Assembly (NCBI GenBank): GCA_049999805.1
Contig: JBNGIO010006272.1
Span: 295,480-319,974, forward strand
DNA: 24,495 nucleotides
Origin: Folioceros fuciformis
Lineage: Eukaryota > Anthocerotophyta > Anthocerotopsida > Anthocerotales
Direction: 5' to 3'
A program made the position numbers and the translations under genes. The stretch's first letter is position 1; each line of letters starts with the position of its first letter. This document shows positions 1 through 8,800 of the stretch, in pieces. The notes below the pieces were generated by a model that saw nothing but the letters and a program-made list of their open reading frames with translations, was not told the DNA's origin and ran no database searches.

Positions 1-96
1 GAATCGAGGGCAAGGTAAAGGAGAGATTGGCGGTCGGCGCTGCTGCAGGGAGAGCAGCAACATTATCAAGGTGGGAGAGGGGAGAGGGGAGAGGAG
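1..96 (+). promoter_or_regulatory. 5' leader of the beta-tubulin gene (partial upstream region)
   Basis: This is the only sequence available upstream of the tubulin start codon. It contains no ATG. Its last 25 bases are a purine-rich run built from near-repeats of GGGGAGA (about 72-94) ending at the ATG. GA-rich leaders are common in strongly expressed plant genes, but no function can be assigned. The promoter itself lies outside the window or cannot be separated from the leader. Confidence 0.4.
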
Positions 97-1434
97 ATGA
101 GAGAAATTCTGCACATCCAGGGCGGGCAATGCGGGAACCAGATCGGGGCCAAATTCTGGGAAGTGATATGCGATGAGCACGGAATCGACCCGACGGGCAC
201 GTACCATGGCGACTCGGACCTGCAGCTGGAGCGCATCAACGTCTACTTCAACGAGGCCTCAGGGGGGCGGTACGTGCCGCGCGCGGTGCTCATGGACCTG
301 GAGCCGGGTACCATGGACAGCGTGAGGTCGGGGCCCTATGGCCAGATCTTCCGCCCGGACAACTTCATCTTCGGGCAGACTGGGGCGGGTAACAACTGGG
401 CTAAGGGCCACTACACGGAGGGGGCCGAGCTCATCGACAGCGTCCTGGACGTGGTGCGCAAGGAGGCCGAGAGCTGCGACTGCCTGCAGGGCATGCAGGT
501 GTGCCATTCCATGGGCGGGGGCACGGGATCCGGCATGGGTACCCTCCTCATCTCCAAGATCCGGGAGGAATACCCCGACCGGATGATGGTCACCTTCAGC
601 ATCGTCCCCTCCCCGAAGGTCTCCGATACCGTGGTGGAGCCCTACAACGCCACACTGTCTGTGCATCAGCTGGTGGAGAACAGCGACGAGTGCATGTGCC
701 TGGATAACGAGGCGCTCTACGACATATGCTTCCGAACACTCAAGCTCACCACTCCGACGTTCGGGGACCTGAACCATCTCATCAGCGCTACCATGAGCGG
801 CATCACCTGCTCCCTCAGATTCCCGGGCCAGCTCAACAGCGATCTGCGCAAGCTGGCGGTGAACTTGGTGCCCTTCCCCCGCCTGCATTTCTTCATGGTC
901 GGTTTCGCCCCGCTCACCTCCCGGGGCTCACAGCAGTACCGCGCGCTCACCGTGCCGGAGTTGACACAGCAGATGTGGGACGCCAAGAACATGATGTGCG
1001 CGGCAGATCCCCGCCACGGCCGATACCTCACCGCGTCCGCCATGTTCCGGGGAAGGATGTCCACCAAGGAGGTGGACGAGCAGATGTTGAACGTGCAGAA
1101 CAAGAACTCGTCCTACTTCGTGGAGTGGATCCCTAACAACGTTAAGTGCTCCGTCTGCGACATCCCTCCCAAGGGCCTCAAGATGTCCGCCACCTTCATC
1201 GGCAACAGCACCGCCATCCAGGAGATGTTCAAGCGCGTCAGCGAGCAGTTCACTGCCATGTTCCGGAGAAAGGCTTTCTTGCATTGGTACACCGGCGAGG
1301 GCATGGACGAGATGGAGTTCACCGAGGCCGAGAGCAACATGAACGACTTGGTGTCCGAGTACCAGCAGTACCAGGATGCCTCTGCCGACGAGGAAGGCGA
1401 GTTTGAGGAAGAGGAGGAGGCTGCTGCTGCCTAG
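97..1434 (+). CDS. TUB: Beta-tubulin, intronless, with an EGEF (axonemal-type) C-terminal tail
   Basis: Beta subunit of the alpha/beta-tubulin dimer; it binds and hydrolyses GTP and polymerises into microtubules. The 445-residue length is normal. It starts with MREI, the beta-tubulin autoregulation tetrapeptide. The GTP-binding signature GGGTGSG lies near residues 140-146. The family blocks [38 protein letters not shown] and [10 protein letters not shown] are all intact. The acidic tail reads [15 protein letters not shown]. Its EGEF is the motif known from beta-tubulins used in motile axonemes, whereas flowering-plant tails usually have EGEY. The gene has no introns and a strongly G/C-biased third codon position, unlike BIG in the same window. 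A few core positions differ from common plant sequences (for example M in [10 protein letters not shown] and C in ECMCLDN). Identity is certain; use in sperm flagella is an inference. Confidence 0.98.
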   Translation: MREILHIQGGQCGNQIGAKFWEVICDEHGIDPTGTYHGDSDLQLERINVYFNEASGGRYVPRAVLMDLEPGTMDSVRSGPYGQIFRPDNFIFGQTGAGNNWAKGHYTEGAELIDSVLDVVRKEAESCDCLQGMQVCHSMGGGTGSGMGTLLISKIREEYPDRMMVTFSIVPSPKVSDTVVEPYNATLSVHQLVENSDECMCLDNEALYDICFRTLKLTTPTFGDLNHLISATMSGITCSLRFPGQLNSDLRKLAVNLVPFPRLHFFMVGFAPLTSRGSQQYRALTVPELTQQMWDAKNMMCAADPRHGRYLTASAMFRGRMSTKEVDEQMLNVQNKNSSYFVEWIPNNVKCSVCDIPPKGLKMSATFIGNSTAIQEMFKRVSEQFTAMFRRKAFLHWYTGEGMDEMEFTEAESNMNDLVSEYQQYQDASADEEGEFEEEEEAAAA

Positions 1435-1906
1435 AAGCCTTGGCCTTCCCCACAACTGCCCCTGCTCCCGCTGCTCCTGCCGCCATGCTGCTGCTGCTGT
1501 ACATAACACAACAACCCTTAGCCTCCAGCATCCCCCACACGTCGTGTCCTGCTGTCATGTAATGATCTTCTGTCTCACCTGCCTGTGATGCTGTCGAGAA
1601 TCTCAAACCTTGTACTAGAACGTCTGATAGGTGTATGTACTATTTAGGACACCTTGTTGTACAAACACACACTTGTACCGGTACACACTTGCACAGACAC
1701 ACACGCACAGAAACACAGAATGCACCACGGGCGAGGATAATAAGCCTTGTGAATAAAACAGAGGAAGACTCCAAGAGTTCCCATGTTATGCTGCATGTTT
1801 GCATCTCTCACAGCCAGTCACCAAGCTCTAGGCTAGCTAGCTAAGAGGGCGGGGCGGGAGGAAGCAAGTCTTGCAGAGAAAGGAAGGAAAGCCAGAAGCC
1901 CAGGGA
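1435..1906. other. Convergent 3' intergenic region between tubulin and the coiled-coil gene
   Basis: Both flanking genes end here, so this stretch holds their 3' untranslated regions. The part next to tubulin has a CA-rich run (about 1661-1720) that includes a perfect 12-base palindrome, TGTACCGGTACA, at 1674-1685. It is followed by an AATAAA at 1752-1757. A GCTAGCTAGC self-complementary run lies near 1832-1841. No coding potential was seen beyond short spurious frames. Confidence 0.6.
1752..1757 (+). terminator. Candidate polyadenylation signal (AATAAA) for beta-tubulin
   Basis: A canonical AATAAA lies 318 bases downstream of the tubulin stop, on the coding strand. UGUA-type upstream elements occur at about 1558 and 1634. 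Plant poly(A) signals are loose, so cleavage could equally occur earlier. Only cDNA or 3'-end reads would settle it. Confidence 0.4.
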
Positions 1907-2602
1907 TCAATCCCGCTTCTGGTCGGCACAGTGTGCGAGGGAGAGGACGGAGGCGAGGCGATCGGGATTGAGCCCGATCCCATCCTCCTGCTCCTGGTGC
2001 AGGAGAAGGCTGTCAGGTTCTGCCTCGTCGTCCTCATCCGGGGGGACCCAGGGGAGGCCGAAATTAGGGTCGCTGGCGAGGATGTCATAGCGTTGCTTGA
2101 GCTGCTGTTCCAGCAGGACGGCGGCTTTTACCACGTCCTCGAACTCCTTGGAGAGCTTGCAATCGGAATCCGCGTCCGGTACAGCTGCGCGGCCAGCTTC
2201 CAAGACCTTGAGAGTGCGCTCCAGGCTGAGGATCTCGCCGTCGATCTGCGAGGACTTGCGCTCGGCTGCAGCGAGCCGCTTGCGCCAGTACTCCAGGGCG
2301 GCTTCCTGCTCCTCCTCCGTGAAGGCGAGGCCGGGGCTGCTGTCGCTGCTGTCGTCGCTGCTGGAGCTCATGCGGTCGGCATCGCCATCTCGGGTGCCGT
2401 CCGGCGGGTCTGCGGAGAGGCCTCTCTCGGGAAGGATGGCTTCCAGCCTGTCGCAGTATTCCTCCCAATGCGCAATGTTCATGTGCACATTGTCCTGCAC
2501 TTTCTGGTACAGCTCGTCCGGTCCCGCCTGGATGGCGTCTAGATCGTCGTCCTCCTCCTGCACCCGCCCGTAGGTCTTGTAGCCCACATGCTCTTCCATC
2601 AT
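1907..2602 (-). CDS. Unidentified 231-residue acidic coiled-coil protein
   Basis: I do not recognise this protein and assign no function. The open frame is intact in one exon. I start it at the tandem ATG ATG at 2602-2597; upstream in-frame codons give no ATG. Residues 1-60 are acidic with a mixed helical pattern (MMEEHVGYKTYGRV, then an EEDDDLD run). Residues about 60-90 are a disordered S/D-rich linker. Residues about 93-175 are charged and strongly helical, with heptad-like leucines and alanines (LERTLKVLEAGRAA, LLEQQLKQRYDILA), probably a coiled coil. A short conserved-looking motif FGLPWVPPDEDDEAE follows, then an acidic tail. No signal peptide, membrane segment or zinc-binding pattern is present. 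A mirror frame on the other strand covers most of it but has no ATG and an antisense-like leucine-rich composition. The gene converges on tubulin and lies 328 bases downstream of SufC. Confidence 0.75.
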   Translation of the reverse strand: MMEEHVGYKTYGRVQEEDDDLDAIQAGPDELYQKVQDNVHMNIAHWEEYCDRLEAILPERGLSADPPDGTRDGDADRMSSSSDDSSDSSPGLAFTEEEQEAALEYWRKRLAAAERKSSQIDGEILSLERTLKVLEAGRAAVPDADSDCKLSKEFEDVVKAAVLLEQQLKQRYDILASDPNFGLPWVPPDEDDEAEPDSLLLHQEQEDGIGLNPDRLASVLSLAHCADQKRD

Positions 2603-2930
2603 CCCGTCTGTGCTCAGCGCGATTTGCAAACCCTCAAGAAGGACCGTGTTAGCAGCGAAGGGGGGCGAGCAGTTGTGCTAGCCAGCCTGGTCGATTTCAA
2701 ACGTAACGTCTTTCCAGCATCCCATCTCCGGGATTCTCCCAGGTGTAGTTACACCTGGAGACAAAGGAGCAACGCTACGCTGATGCTTCCTCTCCTGCCT
2801 GGCTAATACTTTCTGGGCCAGTCTCACTCTCTACCTGCAAAAATCTGCAAGGACTCTGTCCTCGATGTACTCGTTCAATGGATAAGCCCAGACACTTGGG
2901 AGTGTCTCGTAACCCTGCTGCAGAAGCATC
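2603..2930. other. Intergenic: SufC 3' UTR and promoter/leader of the coiled-coil gene
   Basis: This 328-base stretch lies between the SufC stop codon and the start of the next gene on the same strand. It must hold the end of one transcript and the promoter of the other. The one clear structure is an inverted repeat at 2739-2758. No clear TATA box or AATAAA was found on the minus strand. Confidence 0.5.
2739..2758. repeat. 20-base inverted repeat with paired E-box cores
   Basis: The sequence is CCAGGTGTA, a 2-base spacer (GT), then TACACCTGG: perfect 9-base arms, each containing an E-box-like CANNTG core (CAGGTG / CACCTG). It lies about 137 bases upstream of the ATG of the coiled-coil gene on the minus strand. 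It could be a binding site for a dimeric transcription factor or an RNA hairpin in the SufC 3' UTR. Chance cannot be excluded. Confidence 0.5.
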
Positions 2931-4429
2931 TCATGCAGCCCTTCTTATGGCTTCATATCCGCCCGCTTCAAGCTGTGCAGCCAGGGACACATCTCCTGTT
3001 TTGATGATCCGACCTCCCTCCTGCACAATCCAGGGTAGAAAGGGGGTCAGGTCATCAGCCTTGGCGACCTGAGGGAAAACCATGGCTCACAAAACTTTGA
3101 CTCCAGCTCCCCACACTGACCATGATGTGCACGTAAGTGGGATTGATGTACTCCAGAAGCCGCTGATAGTGAGTGATCATCAGGACGGCGTTGTCTGGCC
3201 TGCGGAGGCCGTTGATGGCCTTGGCAACATCCCTGAGAGCATCTACGTCAAGCCCAGAGTCTATTTCATCCAAGATGGCCAGATCTGCTTCCAGCACCTG
3301 TGAGACCACATGTAAGAAACGATCCCGCATAAGTGTGCCGGAACCTTGTGCGTGTCGAATTCATAGAGGACAGGATGGGGAAACAAGATGGCACCACACC
3401 GCAAGCTGCAGAATCTCATTCCTCTTCTTCTCGCCGCCACTGAAACCTTCATTGACGTTGCGGTCCAGGAAGGTTGGATCCATGTTGAGAGCATCCAGCT
3501 TCGGACCCAAGTAGCTATAAAACTGTGACGAGGTATGGCAGCAGACGCCATTTCAGCAAAACAAGGCCGTCTAAGAGACGGGCGCAGCAGGATGAACTCA
3601 GGCAAGCCATACCTCAAGAGGACCGAGCTCTGGGCGGCCAAGGACTTTTTGCCGCGCGTTGTAGGCCATGAGCAGGAAGTCCATGTTGCTCACTCCTGGA
3701 ATTTCGATAGGAGACTGGAAGCTCAAAAACAGGCCAGCATGACTTCTCTCCTCGGGCTCCTTCTCCAGCAAGTCTTCCCCTTTGAAGATGGCTGTCCCAG
3801 ATGTGACAGCGTAGTCCGGGTGCCCAACCAGAACCTGGAACGGCACAACTATGCGTGTCAGGCCACGCGAATGCCACATCTCAAAGCAATAAAAGACAGC
3901 CGAAAACGTCACTCACCTTGGAGAGCGTACTCTTGCCTGATCCATTCTTCCCCATTATAGCATGGACCTGGCAGCACGGAGAAGGAATGAGCAACAGTTC
4001 CAATCCACCACGACTCTAGAATCCTCCTTGCTCAGCTCAGCTCACCTCACCCTCCTTGATGACGAGGTTGACACCTTTGAGAATCTCCTTGCCGGAGTCG
4101 GACACCACAGCCGACAGCCCTCGCACCTCTAAGATGGTCTTAGCACCACTCGCACCATCTGCCCCGGCCCGCTCTTGCTCTGTAGCCACGGCCGCCTTCA
4201 CCGGCTGCCTTTGCGATGGAGAACAGGAAGAAGAGGAAACATCTGCAGCTACAGCTGCACTCACACTAACGGTCAGGCTGAGGCGAGCATCTCCGCAGAG
4301 GGCAGCGGTGGCCCGAGGGAAGCTCACAGCGCAAATCCCATTTACGTTGCTGCTGCGCCTGGGCACTGGATCAGACAAGACGGCAGAACAAGGGCATCTC
4401 ACCGCTTGCTGCCCTTGCAAGCAAGCCAT
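2931..4429 (-). CDS. ABCI6: Chloroplast SufC-type ABC ATPase (ABCI6/NAP7), six exons
   Basis: ATPase of the SufBCD scaffold that assembles Fe-S clusters in the plastid stroma. Exons, in coding order: 4046-4429, 3917-3967, 3613-3834, 3400-3522, 3121-3297 and 2931-3020. All junctions are GT-AG and in phase 0, giving 348 residues (Arabidopsis ABCI6 is about 338). I start at ATG 4429. The first 95 or so residues are Ser/Ala/Arg-rich, as expected of a chloroplast transit peptide, and ABC homology begins at TILEVRGLSA. Motifs seen: Walker A GKNGSGKST, Q-loop SFQSP, signature FSGGEKKR, Walker B LAILDEIDSGLD and H-loop MITHYQRLL. There are no membrane segments, as expected for a soluble ABC subunit. 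The C-terminus (GGYEAIRRAA) matches the family end. It is 333 bases downstream of BIG on the same strand but has its own promoter space. Every catalytic motif is intact, so it should be functional. Confidence 0.96.
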
Positions 4430-4762
4430 CGCCACAGCGCCCGGTAGTAGGCAAATGAGAATCGCAAGCGTTCACAAGACTGAAAGGAAAATGACAAACG
4501 AGCATGGCTCAACTGCCATCCCGCGGGTTGGCTTGAGAGAGAACGACAACATCGTCCGAAAACTTTCATACATATGCTAAGTATAGTACAAACAAGTCCA
4601 TGAAAATGGAAGAATGAGACATACTTTCCCTTGAACAAACCAAGGATAAAGGAACTACTAGCTACAAAAGGGAGCAAATGGCAATGTACAACCTCAACGA
4701 GTGCGAAAACTTTCTCCATAAGGGAACTAATCCAGTCACAGACGAGCAAGCAGGCTTTGATT
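4430..4762. other. Intergenic: BIG 3' UTR and SufC promoter/leader
   Basis: These 333 bases separate the BIG stop codon from the SufC start, both on the minus strand. The stretch is AT-richer than its surroundings. A weak TATA-like stretch (minus-strand CTATACTT, near 4581-4588) lies about 150 bases upstream of the SufC ATG, but I do not treat it as a firm promoter. No coding potential was seen. Confidence 0.45.
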
Positions 4763-5821
4763 TTATCTCAAAGTGATCTGGCCGCCTATAACAGAGGCGC
4801 CTGCATTGATGGCATCACGAACGAAGTCATCACAAGACGTGCAGCCACCTGACAACGCGTCACCCAGAGCTCCCATCACATCCAGAGCTTCCTGCACATC
4901 ATCTACATTCTGCATCTCTTCCAGCCACTCCAAAAGTTCCTTGGCAAATCCCAGCATCGAGCTCACATCCCTGAGTCTCTCCTTCATCACAGCTTCCCAG
5001 GGCTCCATGCCGGTCACAGTCACACTGGACCCTGAGGTGTCTAGACTACCGTCCGAGCCGCCAGGTGTTGAAACCTTGCGTTGATCCAACTCCATCTGAT
5101 CCACGTCTCGCCCAGCACCTTTGGCGAAGGGCACACCGCTTTTGAAATAATGCTGCATCCTGTCCACCAACCCTGTATAAACAAGCATCGGATGCAAGAC
5201 CAGAAACAACTGTTTCCTACTGATGGAATTTCCACCACCTGCACCCCTGCCCTCCCTCTCCCTAAGATCCTCCGAGCTGTGGTTTGGGAGAGAGGAGTCA
5301 GAAGTTGTTGTGCTGGCTACCGGAGAAAGGGAACTAGGGGCTGCAGGTGGATTTCTTACAGGTGAAGGGGCGGAGGTTACAGGGGGACTGGGAGACGCAT
5401 TTGGCAACACAGCACGACCCTGCTTGTGGTGGGCATAGGCGTGCAATATGGCCCGTTGTAGGAAGGTGCGTCTATGCTGGAGCCAATCATCCAGTGACTG
5501 CAACAGAAGTGACTGGACCATCATAAACTGAACAGATTCATCCGAGCTTCCGGTGCCTGACCTTGAGGCCTGAGGTGTAGTAGGAGTTGACGGCCTGAAA
5601 CCTGTGCCAGACTCTCCCTGTGTGTCTGCTGAGTTGCTAGAGGTGGGACAGATGTATGACGCCAATGATTTCGCTTGGACACGGCGGTGACTGGCCCCTC
5701 CCTGATCCAGCAAATGTCTAGCCATTTGAATCATGAAAGGAAGAAGCCGGGAATTACTCTCTCGCCCACCACCCTTGCAGTCAACACTGAACGATGCACC
5801 TGTCGCAAATCTCCCAAGCAT
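4763..5821 (-). other. BIG: Last exon of BIG: conserved C-terminal helical region
   Basis: This encodes the final 352 residues. It opens with [19 protein letters not shown] and continues with [15 protein letters not shown], both strongly conserved in plant BIG. Next comes a Ser/Pro/Thr-rich variable linker (about 5250-5420), then the conserved ending [14 protein letters not shown]...[16 protein letters not shown]. The stop is TAA at 4763-4765. The linker is the least conserved part and is probably disordered. Confidence 0.93.
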
Positions 5822-8800
5822 CTGGAGACCATTTGAAACAATTAGAGGCATGGAGAGATGGGATCAACAGACAAAACATGACAAGGATAGCTCACAGAAG
5901 ATACAAGAGTTGCATCAAACGAGGTAAAGCTGTCGTACCAAAACAATATCATAGGTGAGCAAACGAACACGGCTTCCATCGGCCCGGCCAAGGGCACTGA
6001 GGTTGTCCCAATGATGATCCACACATCTGGAATACTGCACCAAGGGAACAGCAGGACCTCGGAGTGGGAACAAATTATTGCATAGAGTCTCACTGTTCCG
6101 AAGAGTAGCACCCTCCCATTCCTTTTTGGGATTCTTCAAAGATGCATCTGCGCGCTTTGCTTCCTGATGACACTGGAAATGGATCACATTGAAGTGACTC
6201 ACCGTGGTGTATACCCATTCTGCCTTGGCATGGGTACCTGTATTGGAACCCAGATTCACTCGTTTGCTATAGCAATAGGTGCCAAGCATGTCTGTTGGCC
6301 TTAATCGATATCCTTCTCTGCACACCATGCATGCCAAGCCCGCCTCCTCTTCTTCTATTTCTTCCAGACCCTCAATATCTGGCCTCGAAACAAGAATCCT
6401 CTCCCCTCCATCAGACCTCACTTCGCTGCGCATACCCAGCCCCTGCCACACATTTCTTTCGCAGTCAGCACAACATCGCATGGCTTTCATCAATTGTCAA
6501 AAAGCATGGAAACAGCCGCAGCATCTACCTCTAGAAGCTCTTCTCTTTTCCGCAATGCTCTGCGTCGCTTCTCATCTCTCGTGGCATGCCTCAGGTTTGC
6601 AACCTTGTCGGGCAAGAAACCAACCCCAGTGCCGTCCTTGTCTGCTAATGTGTCCAGCAAGTTCTCTGCCCTGGTTCCAATTTCATTCTCACCAGCCACA
6701 CCTTCTAAGGCATGCAGAAGTGGTAAGACACCTTCCTCATCTAAACACTTTTGAGTTAACTTGTGGCCTTTTGACAAGCCCCTTAACAGCAACAAAATGA
6801 TAGGGACAGAGGGCATCTCCAGTCCACGGGTCCATTCAGATGTTGCTTTATAGTCAGCAGCCCTGCCAATTGCAGGAAACGCGTTCTTCAGATACTGAAT
6901 AGCCCCTGAGCAAACACGTGGAAAGGGTAAGTACACATCCTTGAGAAATAGCAATTCATCCCTCCCAAGCGCAATGGACAAGCTCCCGTACCTTTCGTGA
7001 TACTCTTCTCCATTATCACGTTCTTCAGCCTCTCGCCATTGGAATTCACCTGTATGGACTCTGTCACTCGGACAAAGTTCTCCAGAGAAAATTGATGTTC
7101 CACTGCTTGCTGTGCTAGTCCTTCGTCTTTCAAATTTTCACGATGCTGCTTCTGCAGTTTATCAAAGGCGCCCCAATCCTTGAGGTATGGCATGAAGTGT
7201 TTTACAAGAACCTCCATAGCAGTTTGCTCTCCATAGGTCAAGTAAGGCAAAATCCTAGCCACAGTGTCATTGTTCCGTTGCTGTCTGTTTGACTTCTGTA
7301 TTGCTGCAGGATGAGAGAGCCGCTCAAGGAACATCAGAACGGCATTTGCAGCCTGCCCATCAGTTCTGTCTAGCGCCCTGAATGGACTTGAATTGCTCTC
7401 AACCACCCCAACATCATTCTCATTAGCCTCGGTGACAAGGCTCTCAACGATAAGCAGCAGTCCCTCTGCTGGCTCAGCAGCGTCAGTTGAGAAAGCCCGG
7501 CGAGCTGTATCAAGCAGCACCTTCAAAGCATCAAGCTGAAGAAGAGCCTGCCTGTTTGCCCGAATTTTGCAACAATACATCAGAAGTTTCAGCACCAATG
7601 CCACCTCCTCCTGCCCACATCTGATCTCTTCGTCGCTCAGTTGCTGCTAGTCCACAAAGACAGCCACTTGAGATACTTTCCACCAGAAGCCATACAACTT
7701 TATAGAGTGGCAAACAGTAATTCAGTCCAAGGACCAATTCTGAAAACCAACAGGAGCATCTGTGCATAAGAGACAAGCATCTTACCTGCACCATGCTCAC
7801 GATGGTATCCAAACCACCGCATTCTCGCATAACCCCGGTAATTGCAAACTCAACTTCCGGATCTTGAGACTCCTCTCTGTCATCTTCAAGCTCTTTGATC
7901 ATTGGCTCAGTTGCCTCTCCATCAAGACCCTGCTCATAGCTCAATCTCAGTAATGATACAATTTCAAAGGAAACCACAAGCAGGTGACAGACGGACGGCC
8001 CTCCCTGATGTCAACTACTGACCTGCAATCTATATGTAACTGTCATTGGAGGACACTCGCGACCAGCCTGACCTCCAGCTGCTGCCAGAAGACTTGCACC
8101 AATAGTTGAACTTGCTGCCTGACTGTGTGCTTTTCTCCAGACCTGCTCATATACCTGAGCTACGCTAAGATCTAAAGCAATAATGTTTCCAGCCACAAGG
8201 AGCTCCATCCCATAGTCGTCTTCCAGAAGTCCCAGGAGCTCCAGTGATTGACAGATCTTGTTCTTTACATCACGCATAAGTGGCCCAACTTCAAGACTGT
8301 TATAGGGATTCTTTGTCATGGACCCTCGGATGAACTCCTCCTGTGTGCTAGACTTATTTAGGACCATCATATATGCAGGCTCTGGCTTCGATGGACATAT
8401 GATGCTGCACAGCTGCTCCAAAATGAACTACCAGAACAAAAACACCTGTATCAATGCACAGACATCATCAAGAAACAAATTCATGCCGCTAACAAAGCAT
8501 CCACTGCTTACCAAGGGAGTACGATCCTTTCTGTCCTGGCAATGTATTTGAAGACCAGAGATGCAGGCTCGCATGAAGTGGCGCTTATTCTCATAACTTT
8601 CCTGCAGAAGACTATCCAGTAGTTCTCGGAGGAGCCGACCACAATCACCTGTGAGCTTCGTCTTCTGCACGATCAATCCTCTAATGGCCAACAGCGCTTC
8701 TAAAACTTGTGCCAATAGCTCCTCTTTCATGAACCTGTCACAAATTCAACTAGAGGTCACCCACCAGTCCTCCAAGAGTTTGTGTGGAAGAATACTAACT

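Noticed and set aside
259-888. Long open frame antisense to beta-tubulin (and a similar one at 928-1509)
   Set aside because: Both lie opposite a highly conserved, GC-rich gene. Strong third-position G/C bias makes stops rare on the other strand. The composition is low-complexity, His/Leu/Val-rich, with no family resemblance.
1871-2542. 223-codon open frame on the plus strand opposite the coiled-coil gene
   Set aside because: It begins at TTG, not ATG, and its leucine- and alanine-rich composition is what an acidic coiled-coil gene gives when read backwards. The minus-strand frame has a proper ATG and coherent domain layout.
2603-4762. Operon-like arrangement of BIG, SufC and the coiled-coil gene
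   Set aside because: They are head-to-tail on one strand, but gaps of about 330 bases, separate introns and unrelated compartments fit independent eukaryotic genes in a compact genome.
5950-6500. Reading-through of BIG introns (for example the cysteine-rich stretch at 6443-6490 next to the hemiRING)
   Set aside because: The segment looks tempting because it adds cysteines (CCADC), but it lies between a clean donor at 6528 and acceptor at 6443. Removing it restores the conserved REELLE-GLGMR junction.
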